A stretch of DNA of 26,329 bases from an uncultured Dorea sp. Lineage in GTDB: Bacteria; Bacillota; Clostridia; Lachnospirales; Lachnospiraceae. Location: assembly GCA_910589275.1 (NCBI GenBank), contig CAJUTH010000044.1:1-26329 (forward strand), in the 5' to 3' direction. This document shows, one piece after another, positions 15,555 to 23,385 of the stretch (its first letter is position 1; each line of letters starts with the position of its first letter). Below the pieces are notes generated by a model. That model had not been told where the DNA came from and searched no databases. It saw nothing but the letters and a program-made list of their open reading frames with translations. Position numbers and translations under genes: made by a program.

Positions 15555-16511
15555 CTAAATAACCCGATTCCAAACTGGCTTTCCCTCTGCAAAGCAGATA
15601 ATAGATTCCGCCGCATACCGGCTCATCTTGTTGATTGCCTCACCGGTATATGCGCCCATATGAGGACTCATCACAATATGCTTCTGCTTAAGAAGCCGGC
15701 TTCCCCATGGCGGTTCCTTCGCAAATGCATCAATTCCAAACCCGCCAAGCCTTCCGGATTCCAAGGCATCTGCAACTGCCTCCTCATCTGCAAGCTCTCC
15801 TCTGGCTGTATTTATCAAAATCGCTCCCCTCTTCATTTTCCTCAGCGTCTCCCTGCAGATCATCTTTCTTGTTTCTTCCACCAGAGGAACATGCAGCGTC
15901 ACAATATCAGACTTCTCCAACAGTTCCTCCAGTGAAACATAAGTAATCCTATGCTGTTTTTCAAACTCTCTGTCAGGATAAGCGTCATAGGCCAGAATAT
16001 TCCGGCAGAAATGTTCCATCCGGCAGATCACTTCTTTTCCGATACTGCCTGTGCCGGCTACGCCAAGTACTGCCGCAGACAGTTCGATTCCTTTAAAGCG
16101 GAGCCACTCCCCATTTCTGATATTCCGGGTATGCTCATTTAAGTTCCTTGCCAGATTCATCATCATCCCAATCGCCAGTTCCGCTACTGCCACACTGTTG
16201 GAATTTCTGCCGATCGTTACCGCAACGCCGTGCTCCTTTGCCGCCTCCAAATCCACATTGTCAAGACCTACTCCATGCTTTGCAATGATTTTCAGCCTTG
16301 TTCCCGCTTCAATCACTGCCCTCGACACAACATCTGCGCCAACCACAATACCGTCATAACCGGGAATCAGCTCTACAAGCTCCCTTTCTCCAAAAATCTT
16401 TCCGCTATGTACCTTTGTATACTCAATCCCGGCGTCAGACAATTTCTCAAACACATCCCCGCCGCAGCTCCCAAAGGAATTTGATACGATCAACAATTTA
16501 AACGCTTCCAT
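15555..16511 (-). CDS. D-2-hydroxyacid dehydrogenase (phosphoglycerate dehydrogenase-like)
   Basis: This 318-aa NAD-dependent dehydrogenase has the split 2-hydroxyacid dehydrogenase fold. The nucleotide-binding GTGSIGKEV lies near residues 152-160, the substrate arginine in INTARGEL near 235, and the catalytic histidine in SPHMGAYTGE near 283. There is no ACT or other regulatory domain, so it is not biosynthetic SerA in the usual form. It is the first enzyme gene after the PTS transporter genes, and paired with the Ldh-family gene 8 bases downstream. The start has only a distant GGAAGG/AAGGG ribosome binding site, after a stem-loop in the 73-base gap. Confidence 0.9.
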   Translation of the reverse strand: MEAFKLLIVSNSFGSCGGDVFEKLSDAGIEYTKVHSGKIFGERELVELIPGYDGIVVGADVVSRAVIEAGTRLKIIAKHGVGLDNVDLEAAKEHGVAVTIGRNSNSVAVAELAIGMMMNLARNLNEHTRNIRNGEWLRFKGIELSAAVLGVAGTGSIGKEVICRMEHFCRNILAYDAYPDREFEKQHRITYVSLEELLEKSDIVTLHVPLVEETRKMICRETLRKMKRGAILINTARGELADEEAVADALESGRLGGFGIDAFAKEPPWGSRLLKQKHIVMSPHMGAYTGEAINKMSRYAAESIICFAEGKPVWNRVI

Positions 16512-16545
16512 ATTTCATGCCCGGCCCTTCATCCTTCCTTTTAAC

Positions 16546-16571
16546 GGTGAGGAAACTTATGCTTCCGCACC
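16546..16571 (-). repeat. intercistronic stem-loop between EIIC and dehydrogenase genes
   Basis: On the minus strand, GGTGCGGAA pairs with TTCCTCACC (8 pairs with one internal mismatch) around a loop of about 8 bases. No T-run follows. It may stabilise or delimit the upstream transporter message. Confidence 0.4.
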
Positions 16572-16584
16572 ATACCTAAAACTT

Positions 16585-17871
16585 CTATCTACCAAAAATA
16601 AACTTAACAATGTATTCATAAGCCAGACCAATCGTTCCGGAATCTGTGTAATCAGCCGTCGCTCCCAGAGTGGAAAGGAAATCTCCAGCCACCGGATAAG
16701 CCGCCGCCCATCCAAAGGGAACCACAAGCCCCATTAAGAAACAGACAATCACCGTTGCCCTGCGTCCTCCATAACAGTCCGCGAATACACCGAGCATACC
16801 TCCCGTCCAGAAATTCATCCAGATAGCCGGAAGGACGATAATGTCAAATCCAAGCGCCACCATGATAATACTTGCAGCTACGCCGCCTGCAAGATTAGCA
16901 AAGAACCCGATAAATACCGCCATAGGCGCAAATTGGAACGAGGTCGGATAATCCAGACCCGCGATCGCGCCCGGGATTACCTTTGTCGCAATTCCCTTAA
17001 AGGCCGGAACAATCTCAGCCAGCATCATACGTACGCCAAACAGGACGACAGTAAGGCCCGCGCCAAAATCAACGCCCTGGAATATCAGCCATATCAGCCA
17101 GTTTGAACCGCCTGTGAGAGTCGCAACATTTGCCGGGCCACAGATAATTCCAATGATGGTCCAGATTACGATGGAAATCGTCGTTACACATACTGTGGTA
17201 TCCCTGACCCATTCCAGCCATTCCGGCACTTCCATATCGTCACAGCGTTTCTCTTTGTTTCCAACCAGCTTAGAGAGCCATGATGTTACTGCAATTCCCG
17301 TAATTTCCGTAACATAAAGAGCATATTCATCCGTCATGTTCCCGCTCTTTTTCATAAAATAGTGGGATACGGCAGTTGCAAGCCAATTATAGATCCCACA
17401 GAATACACCGCAGAACAATACAATCTGAAGCTTAGAAGCACCTTCATATCCTCCCACAACGCCGACCGCATAAGATGCCCAGATCACCAAGATCTGCCCG
17501 GTCAAAGCCACATATTTCAGTTTCGTAACCCTTGCAAGAATCAGATTCACAATAAACCCTACCAGTACGGTCAGCCCTACCTCCGTACCAAATTTCGCCG
17601 TAGACGCCGCCTGAATCATCCAGTTCTGCGGGATAATTCCGGTAGCACCGCCCATCAGCAGGCTGATCATATCTCCGATCGCGTTACACGCAGCCTGAAG
17701 CGGGCCGCACCCGATCACAAGAATTTCATAGCCGATAATTGTTTTCACAACGCCCATCATCGTATCGGAAAACGATCTGCGCTGGAGCATCAGCCCTGTC
17801 AAAGCGATCAGTCCAAACAAAATACCCGGGTTACCAATTATATTATTTGCAATAAATTGTAAAACAGCCAT
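16585..17871 (-). CDS. PTS EIIC component, ascorbate/galactitol type
   Basis: This 428-aa membrane permease of the phosphotransferase system has about 11-12 hydrophobic segments. It resembles the SgaT/UlaA and GatC group (PF03611 type): LFGLIALTGLMLQRRSFSDTM at the N terminus, a hydrophilic segment with VPEWLEWVRDTTV near 215-230, GVRMMLAEIVPAFKGIATKVIPGAIAGLDYP near 285-315, and a GVFADCYGGRRATV segment near 372-385. These match UlaA-like order better than GatC. It imports its substrate with phosphorylation by the adjacent EIIB. Only 5 bases separate it from the EIIB gene. The substrate is probably a sugar acid or polyol-like compound, inferred from the family. Confidence 0.9.
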   Translation of the reverse strand: MAVLQFIANNIIGNPGILFGLIALTGLMLQRRSFSDTMMGVVKTIIGYEILVIGCGPLQAACNAIGDMISLLMGGATGIIPQNWMIQAASTAKFGTEVGLTVLVGFIVNLILARVTKLKYVALTGQILVIWASYAVGVVGGYEGASKLQIVLFCGVFCGIYNWLATAVSHYFMKKSGNMTDEYALYVTEITGIAVTSWLSKLVGNKEKRCDDMEVPEWLEWVRDTTVCVTTISIVIWTIIGIICGPANVATLTGGSNWLIWLIFQGVDFGAGLTVVLFGVRMMLAEIVPAFKGIATKVIPGAIAGLDYPTSFQFAPMAVFIGFFANLAGGVAASIIMVALGFDIIVLPAIWMNFWTGGMLGVFADCYGGRRATVIVCFLMGLVVPFGWAAAYPVAGDFLSTLGATADYTDSGTIGLAYEYIVKFIFGR

Positions 17872-17876
17872 ACCCT

Positions 17877-18191
17877 TTACTTCCCTTCCCTTTCTGCCGA
17901 GAGCTTCTCATACGCCGGGATGATCTTGCTCTCAAGCTCTTTTACGCTCACCATGTTCTGCAGTAAAATTACTTCCTTCACATCAATATCCTTAATCAGG
18001 CGATAAATATCCTGCGTTGTTACAAGACAGTCCGCTTTGTTGCTCTTTGAAGATGTCACATCGCTGCTGATCAGCCTGACCTTCATTCCATGATTCCTGA
18101 ATATCTCATCCGCATTCATTTTTACCATCATAGACGAACCGACTCCGGCTCCGCAGACAAACAAAAACGTCAGTCTCTCCTTTCTTGCCAT
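17877..18191 (-). CDS. PTS EIIB component, ascorbate type
   Basis: This 104-aa cytoplasmic EIIB has the phosphocysteine C13 in FVCGAGVGSSMMVKM, the P-loop pattern of the lactose/cellobiose superfamily and closest to UlaB-type EIIBs. It receives phosphate from an EIIA and passes it to the sugar bound by EIIC. AAGGAGG precedes the ATG. It lies between the regulator gene (16-base gap) and EIIC gene (5-base gap). No separate EIIA gene is found nearby; the EIIA domain of the regulator is the obvious candidate donor. Confidence 0.92.
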   Translation of the reverse strand: MARKERLTFLFVCGAGVGSSMMVKMNADEIFRNHGMKVRLISSDVTSSKSNKADCLVTTQDIYRLIKDIDVKEVILLQNMVSVKELESKIIPAYEKLSAEREGK

Positions 18192-18207
18192 ACCGTATCC
18201 TCCTTCC

Positions 18208-20634
18208 CTATAAGTTTAGTGTCTTTTCAAATGCGGCAATAACGTCATATATTTCCTGACTGGCTGCTGCATGAAAAATCTGTTCTACTTTATCCTCTTC
18301 GCATAAAAGCTTGGACAATTCTCTAATCGCCACAAGATGCGCCATTTTATCTGGGGCGCATAAGCCTACTACCATACGTACCGGGTCATTTTCCGGATGT
18401 CCGAATTTAATCGGGTTTTTCAGCGTTAAAAGCGCAAGTCCGGGTTTCTTCGCCCCTCTTTCCGGTCTTGCATGAGGCATTGCCACCCCGGGCATAATCA
18501 CGATATAGGAGCTTAATTCCTCGCACATATCCAGCATTCCCTGAATATATCCTTCCTCCGCAAGTCCCGCATCCACCAGCATGCGCCCGGCCATACAGAT
18601 TGCCTCCTGCTTATCAGCCGCTAAGACCTGAGCATGGATCCGATCCACTGTCAGCATTTCCGTCAGCATCTTCTTTTTCTCCTTTTCTATTTCCTTTATT
18701 TTTCTTAAAAGCAGCTCCTGAAACTGCTTTTCTCCAACCCCTGTAAACAATGGAGCGCCGTTTAAAATCGGGATTCCCGCCGAATTGACCACAAGCATAT
18801 TCTTTGACAGGATGATCAAATCTTCCGCAATCAGTTCAACAACCTCATCTGGTTCATACTCTGTAACCGCATAGGAGATATCCCGTTCCTCCAAAAAACC
18901 CTTCAATCTGTCCGCGATAACAGATGCGGCAAATCCCTGTCCTCTTCCCGCTACTGCAATTCTAAACATCAAGCCACTCCCTCTCACTTTCAAAACCCTC
19001 TGCCCCTTCTTCTGCGCCTCCGCAGAACGCTTCTGGCAAAATAGACGAAGCAGGTCATAATTAAGCTCCAACAGCCGCCCATCTCCTGAAAAATTCTTTC
19101 TTACCAATTCGATCACTTCCCCAAAACAGGCGGTCTGCATTGAATAAACAACCTCATTCAGCCTCAGGGCAATTTTTTCCTTATCCGTTTTTTTCAGCAT
19201 GGTGGACACATACAGCGTACCGAAAGGCAGCTTTTCATGACGGACAGTAGAAACCACCATGATATAATGGTCAAAATCTTGCGTATCCAAAGATTTCACA
19301 GAGCAAAAATCAATCGCAAACGCATCTCCAAGCAATTCCAAAAGATGATTCCGGACAAGAATGGACGTGGCCACTCCTTCACTGCACACCACAAGAATCT
19401 TCCGCTCTTCTCCCTGCTTCGGCCTGTTCTGATCAACAAATAATTCTCCGCCGATATACATACTCAAATATGCGATCTCATCATCTATGGTATTCTCCGA
19501 TAATTTGGGGTCCGCCATATCAAGACAATTCCTCGCCATCTCATATTCTTTTTTATATTTACGGCAATAGCTGTCCATCAGCGGATACTTCTCCTGTACT
19601 CCATACTTGACCCTGTAATACATTGGCGTCAAATGCTCGATCAACCGGTTCCGAAAGGTATCATAATCCCTGAAATCGACTTGATACATCTGCTTTAGAC
19701 AGTGCATGAATTTGTCTGCAATTCGTTCTACTTCGCGGTGCGCCGTCTTACTCTCCAGAAAATTAAAATTCCGCATTCCCAGAAAATAGATCTCTACAAA
19801 ATAAAATTCCTGTTCCGGCATATCCATTCCAAGGTACTCCCGGATCCGCGCAAACATCGTCTTTACACCCTCATACTCCTTCAAAGTCTGCAGATCCGCC
19901 ATCTCAGAGCTGTCAGTGACAAATCCCGCTCCCGCCTTATTCCGCAGATACGCCAGTATGATAATGACTGCCTGCTGCCATAACTGCTGTTCTAGCAGAG
20001 TCGTTCCAACAACCGCTTCGTAGATCTGTTCGCACTCCTGCATAATAGCCACGTAATCCGCTTCTTTTTTTAGATAGCTCCCCATCTGTTTCGAAAGCAT
20101 TTCTTCCAGATATTTTCTGGCTCCAATGGTATTAATTTCTTCCAGCCTCTGCAACAGAAAACTCCGTATCTGAAATTCCTCTCCCACGAACAAGTATCCT
20201 GTCTGGGCACTGTATTCTAACCCCAGCCCCGCCTCATGAAGAAGCGTCCTGTTCTTCTTTATATCTGAAAGAATCGTATTCTGGCTGACCTTCAAAAGTC
20301 CGCACAAATCTTCTACTACGCCGCGCTTCCGATAAACTGCGATATAGAACAGTTCAATTACAAGCCGCTCCCTGCTGTTTAGATAATAGCCTGTGGACTC
20401 TGCGCTTATCAAATTCTGCAGGGCACGCTTCTTACTAGTCTTCAGGCTGCATGCCCCATTCTTTAGTTCAAGAGTCCCCAGCCTATAACTTTCAAGCCAG
20501 TCCTTAAGTCTTTCACAGTCATAGTAAAAAGCCCTTTTTGATATCTGCAGACGACTGCAGATCTGTCCGCTGCTTACTTCTCCCTCTGATAACAACACTG
20601 ATAAAATACTTGCCAGCCTGCTGTTTAATTCCAT
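18208..20634 (-). CDS. PRD-containing transcriptional regulator with EIIB-like and EIIA domains
   Basis: This 808-aa protein has an N-terminal winged helix (SSGQICSRLQISKRAFYYDCERL, near 20-45), a second HTH near 110-125, two PRD-like regions (about 165-295 and 300-400), a GatB-like EIIB domain with C417 (ILVVCSEGVATS), a second EIIB-like segment lacking the cysteine (about 550-640) and a fructose/mannitol-type EIIA at about 655-808 with H721 (MPHARPE). PRD2 keeps H334 (RLIEHLTP), but the second site reads AYLSMYIGG with Y393 where histidine is usual. This is the MtlR/ManR/LicR type of DNA-binding activator. The start at 20634 follows GGAAGGGAG; an upstream in-frame start at 20691 has no such site. 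It heads the operon, so it likely controls itself. Confidence 0.9.
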   Translation of the reverse strand: MELNSRLASILSVLLSEGEVSSGQICSRLQISKRAFYYDCERLKDWLESYRLGTLELKNGACSLKTSKKRALQNLISAESTGYYLNSRERLVIELFYIAVYRKRGVVEDLCGLLKVSQNTILSDIKKNRTLLHEAGLGLEYSAQTGYLFVGEEFQIRSFLLQRLEEINTIGARKYLEEMLSKQMGSYLKKEADYVAIMQECEQIYEAVVGTTLLEQQLWQQAVIIILAYLRNKAGAGFVTDSSEMADLQTLKEYEGVKTMFARIREYLGMDMPEQEFYFVEIYFLGMRNFNFLESKTAHREVERIADKFMHCLKQMYQVDFRDYDTFRNRLIEHLTPMYYRVKYGVQEKYPLMDSYCRKYKKEYEMARNCLDMADPKLSENTIDDEIAYLSMYIGGELFVDQNRPKQGEERKILVVCSEGVATSILVRNHLLELLGDAFAIDFCSVKSLDTQDFDHYIMVVSTVRHEKLPFGTLYVSTMLKKTDKEKIALRLNEVVYSMQTACFGEVIELVRKNFSGDGRLLELNYDLLRLFCQKRSAEAQKKGQRVLKVRGSGLMFRIAVAGRGQGFAASVIADRLKGFLEERDISYAVTEYEPDEVVELIAEDLIILSKNMLVVNSAGIPILNGAPLFTGVGEKQFQELLLRKIKEIEKEKKKMLTEMLTVDRIHAQVLAADKQEAICMAGRMLVDAGLAEEGYIQGMLDMCEELSSYIVIMPGVAMPHARPERGAKKPGLALLTLKNPIKFGHPENDPVRMVVGLCAPDKMAHLVAIRELSKLLCEEDKVEQIFHAAASQEIYDVIAAFEKTLNL

Positions 20635-20667
20635 AATCCACTCCCTTCCTGCTTTTAAAATAGCACA

Positions 20668-20688
20668 ATTATACGGTCGTTTATACCG
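20668..20688 (-). promoter_or_regulatory. candidate promoter/operator of the PTS operon
   Basis: The minus strand carries TATAAT (20668-20673), about 35 bases before the regulator start, without a recognisable -35. On the plus strand two near-identical octamers, TTATACGG and TTATACCG, are spaced 12 bases apart and overlap this box. This would fit an activator-dependent promoter, perhaps bound by the operon's own regulator. Confidence 0.4.
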
Positions 20689-20744
20689 CAATTATTGTTC
20701 ATTATGCCAGTCCCCATACAAAAATTGTGGTGAAAATAAAACTA

Positions 20745-20769
20745 CCGGGAATAATACAATTATTCCCGG
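20745..20769 (-). terminator. terminator downstream of the MATE gene
   Basis: CCGGGAATAA and TTATTCCCGG form a perfect 10-bp stem with a 5-base loop, followed on the minus strand by TAGTTTTATTTTC. It separates the MATE gene from the PTS operon. Confidence 0.8.
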
Positions 20770-20791
20770 CAGCACTTCTGCTCAAACATAT

Positions 20792-22138
20792 TTAATCTCT
20801 CGTCAGCTTCCGAATCCAGTTTCCATAGTGTGACATCAGATATCCCGGAATGCATTTGAATATCTGGTCTGCGTTCAGGCAGCAAACCACAACAGCCGGC
20901 GGCGCCTGTACTACAAAAGCCATCGCAAAAGACAGCGGCAGCACGATCATCCAGATGCTGACCAAATCCATCTTCACTACAAACATTGGATTTCCGCCGC
21001 CTCGTATGATTCCGTTATTGGTCGGCATCTGGTAGGACATCCCTACAAAAATAACGCTCAAAATAATCAGGAACTGGTCGGCCATTCTCATGGTCTCCGG
21101 CGATAGACTATACAATCGTAAAATCGGTATCCGGATAAAAAACAGCAGCAGTCCGCCGCTCCCGCCGATTACCAGAAAAATCCTCTGCATCAGCCTAGAA
21201 TAGAGCCGAACCTTCTCCATATCGCCAGAGCCGATTGCTTTTCCTATTATAACCGACGCTGTAGCTGACGACCCGACAGCGGCAGATTTTACTAAAAGAA
21301 ATAAGGTAGATGCTACACTGTTCGCCGCAATCGCCGCCGATGTCATATGCCCTAAGATTACTGTCTGCAGCGCCGTATTGATTCCCCATAAGGTCTGTAC
21401 CAAAAGAATCGGCCCAGTAATCCGAAAATAATCCGCAGCCAGCAGCCTGTCTGCATGAAGATAATCCGACAGCCTAAGTTTTAAATGATTCTCTTTCTTT
21501 GCCACATATACGATCAGCACGATACATTCGGTAATCCGCGCACAAAGAGTTCCGATGGCAGCTCCCGCCGCGCCCAGCTCTGGCAGCCCAAACCGTCCAT
21601 ATATGAAGAGAGAATTTAGTCCGCAGTTGATGCAAAAGGTCATCAGTGAAAGCCAGAATGCAATCTTTACCGTTTCTGCACTTCGCAATGCCGCCAAAAG
21701 CAAAATTGTTACTGCAAAAAATGGATAAGTATACCGTATAATGTTTAGATAAATAACTCCCTGGCCAATAATTTCTCCGTCGGTGGTAAATAACCCGACG
21801 GCTTCATTAGGAAATAAACTAACTGCCATAAATAGTATTCCCGCCGCCAGAAGCCCCGCATACATAGCCAAGGCACAAATTCTTTTCATCGGTTCTCTTT
21901 GCCGTTTACCCCAATACTGACTGCATACAATCACCGCCCCATCTCCCAGCGCCATTAAGATCTGTTGATAAACAAACTGAATCTGATTTACCGCCGCCAC
22001 TCCTGACAGCGCTGTTTCACTGTATGCCCCCAGCATCATATTGTCTGCAAGATTAATGCTGATCGTAACCACATTTTGCAGCACCAGCACGCTGCACATT
22101 TGAAAAAATTTTCGATAGAAATCCTTGTATTTCCACAT
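20792..22138 (-). CDS. MATE-family multidrug/toxin efflux transporter
   Basis: This 448-aa membrane protein has about 12 hydrophobic segments arranged as two MatE repeats. The first half contains ISINLADNMMLGAYSETALSGVA, the second QTVILGHMTSAAIAANSVAST and SSATASVIIGKAIGSGD, and NNGIIRGGGNPMFVVKMD lies near 365-382; all are typical of the NorM/DinF branch. MATE proteins expel organic cations in exchange for Na+ or H+. It is monocistronic with its own terminator and is divergent from pdaA. The ribosome binding site is weak (AGGA about 11 bases upstream). The cargo cannot be read from sequence. Confidence 0.92.
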   Translation of the reverse strand: MWKYKDFYRKFFQMCSVLVLQNVVTISINLADNMMLGAYSETALSGVAAVNQIQFVYQQILMALGDGAVIVCSQYWGKRQREPMKRICALAMYAGLLAAGILFMAVSLFPNEAVGLFTTDGEIIGQGVIYLNIIRYTYPFFAVTILLLAALRSAETVKIAFWLSLMTFCINCGLNSLFIYGRFGLPELGAAGAAIGTLCARITECIVLIVYVAKKENHLKLRLSDYLHADRLLAADYFRITGPILLVQTLWGINTALQTVILGHMTSAAIAANSVASTLFLLVKSAAVGSSATASVIIGKAIGSGDMEKVRLYSRLMQRIFLVIGGSGGLLLFFIRIPILRLYSLSPETMRMADQFLIILSVIFVGMSYQMPTNNGIIRGGGNPMFVVKMDLVSIWMIVLPLSFAMAFVVQAPPAVVVCCLNADQIFKCIPGYLMSHYGNWIRKLTRD

Positions 22139-22278
22139 TCTCTTATGTAAATCCTATTTCCCGAATCGGACTGTCCTTTCTCATTTTCCCATGTTCTATT
22201 CTTTCATAGATTCTATTCTTTTACTTTATCGCTTTTTTATCAAACCTGCAAGTTTCTATACATTATTAAACATTAGTA

Positions 22279-22303
22279 GTTCAATAATTATGCCTTATTG
22301 AAC
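22279..22303. promoter_or_regulatory. 25-bp palindrome, candidate operator between MATE gene and pdaA
   Basis: GTTCAATAA and TTATTGAAC are perfect 9-bp inverted arms separated by TTATGCC, in the 225-base gap between two divergent genes. The size and symmetry suit a dimeric repressor such as a MarR- or TetR-type protein. Further toward MATE on the minus strand, TTGCAG, 17 bases and TAAAGT could be its promoter. Confidence 0.5.
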
Positions 22304-22363
22304 AAAAGTCATACTATCTGCACTCATTTCGGAATACATATATAAAAAATACAGGAGGACATT

Positions 22364-23290
22364 ATGAAGCAACTCTTGAAAAAAACACATCTTACAAAAG
22401 CACTCCGATACCTCTGTCTGCTCATTCTCTCTTTTCTTCTCGGACGGTGTATCGGTATGATACACCAGCACTTCTTCCCATCAGGCAAAACAGAGACCAC
22501 CACGTCGCTCTCTGCACTAAACTATGAATATGTAACCGCTACCTGCCGGCCGGAGTTAAATTCCAGCGTACCAATCATCGCCCCCGCCGCAGAAGGGAAC
22601 TGGGGCTTAAGCTTTCAGGAAGACGGTAAGCCTCCCATAGCCAATGCTACCGCTGCGGAACTGAAAAAATACGACGCTTATTATGCGGGAAGCCAAAAGA
22701 AAAAGGTTCTCTACCTGACCTTTGATGCAGGTTATGAAAACGGAAATACAGAACCCATCCTTGATGCCCTGAAAAAGCACAACGTCCCCGCTACCTTTTT
22801 CGTCGTTGGTCCTTTCATCTCTGAACACCCGGAACTCATCAAACGCATGGCACAGGAAGGACACACGGTAGGAAACCATACCTATTCCCATCCGGATATG
22901 TCCAAAATCTCCACCAAAGAATCCTTTCAAAAGGAGTTAGGACAGGTGGAGGAACTATATGAAGAAATTACTGGGACTCCTATGACGAAATACTACCGGC
23001 CGCCTCAGGGAAAATATAGTGAAAGCAACCTCTCAATGGCAAAAGAATTGGGATATAAGACCTTCTTCTGGAGCCTTGCATACGTTGACTGGTATCAGGA
23101 CGACCAGCCCTCAAAGGAAGAGGCCTTCGATAAACTTCTTGGGAGAATCCATCCGGGCGCTATCGTCCTCCTGCACAGTACCTCCTCCACCAACGGCGAA
23201 ATCTTAGATGAACTGCTGACGAAATGGGAGGAAATGGGATATACGTTCCAGCCGCTAAAGAACCTGGCCAAACAGAAAAAATCAAAGTAG
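22364..23290 (+). CDS. pdaA: PdaA-like polysaccharide (peptidoglycan) deacetylase
   Basis: This 308-aa protein has an N-terminal membrane anchor (about residues 14-34) and a NodB-type carbohydrate esterase 4 domain. The motifs are in order: TFDAGYENG near 118-126 (the PdaA-specific form), HTYSHPD near 171-177 with the zinc histidines, RPPQGKYSE near 212-220, a DWYQDD segment near 240, and IVLLHSTS near 266-273. PdaA deacetylates N-acetylmuramic acid on the way to muramic-delta-lactam in the spore cortex, so the host is probably a spore former. CAGGAGG lies 7 bases before the ATG. The TRIC-like gene follows about 95 bases downstream on the same strand. Confidence 0.92.
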   Translation: MKQLLKKTHLTKALRYLCLLILSFLLGRCIGMIHQHFFPSGKTETTTSLSALNYEYVTATCRPELNSSVPIIAPAAEGNWGLSFQEDGKPPIANATAAELKKYDAYYAGSQKKKVLYLTFDAGYENGNTEPILDALKKHNVPATFFVVGPFISEHPELIKRMAQEGHTVGNHTYSHPDMSKISTKESFQKELGQVEELYEEITGTPMTKYYRPPQGKYSESNLSMAKELGYKTFFWSLAYVDWYQDDQPSKEEAFDKLLGRIHPGAIVLLHSTSSTNGEILDELLTKWEEMGYTFQPLKNLAKQKKSK

Positions 23291-23385
23291 TATTTTAGAC
23301 CTTGCCATGTTATGATACAGATAGCATACTTGCAAAAGAAAAGCTTAAGTCTGGCTTTGCCCGGGCTGTTAGGAGGAATTTTTTA

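Noticed and set aside
11741..20634. Reading the PTS operon as the standard L-ascorbate (ula) utilisation operon
   Set aside because: Only the EIIB and EIIC resemble Ula proteins. UlaG-type lactonase, UlaD decarboxylase and the UlaE and UlaF epimerases are absent, and the enzymes present belong to other families.
20668..20688. An RNA antiterminator (RAT) target for a BglG-type protein
   Set aside because: The regulator begins with a DNA-binding winged helix instead of the BglG RNA-binding domain, and no terminator overlaps the octamer repeats.
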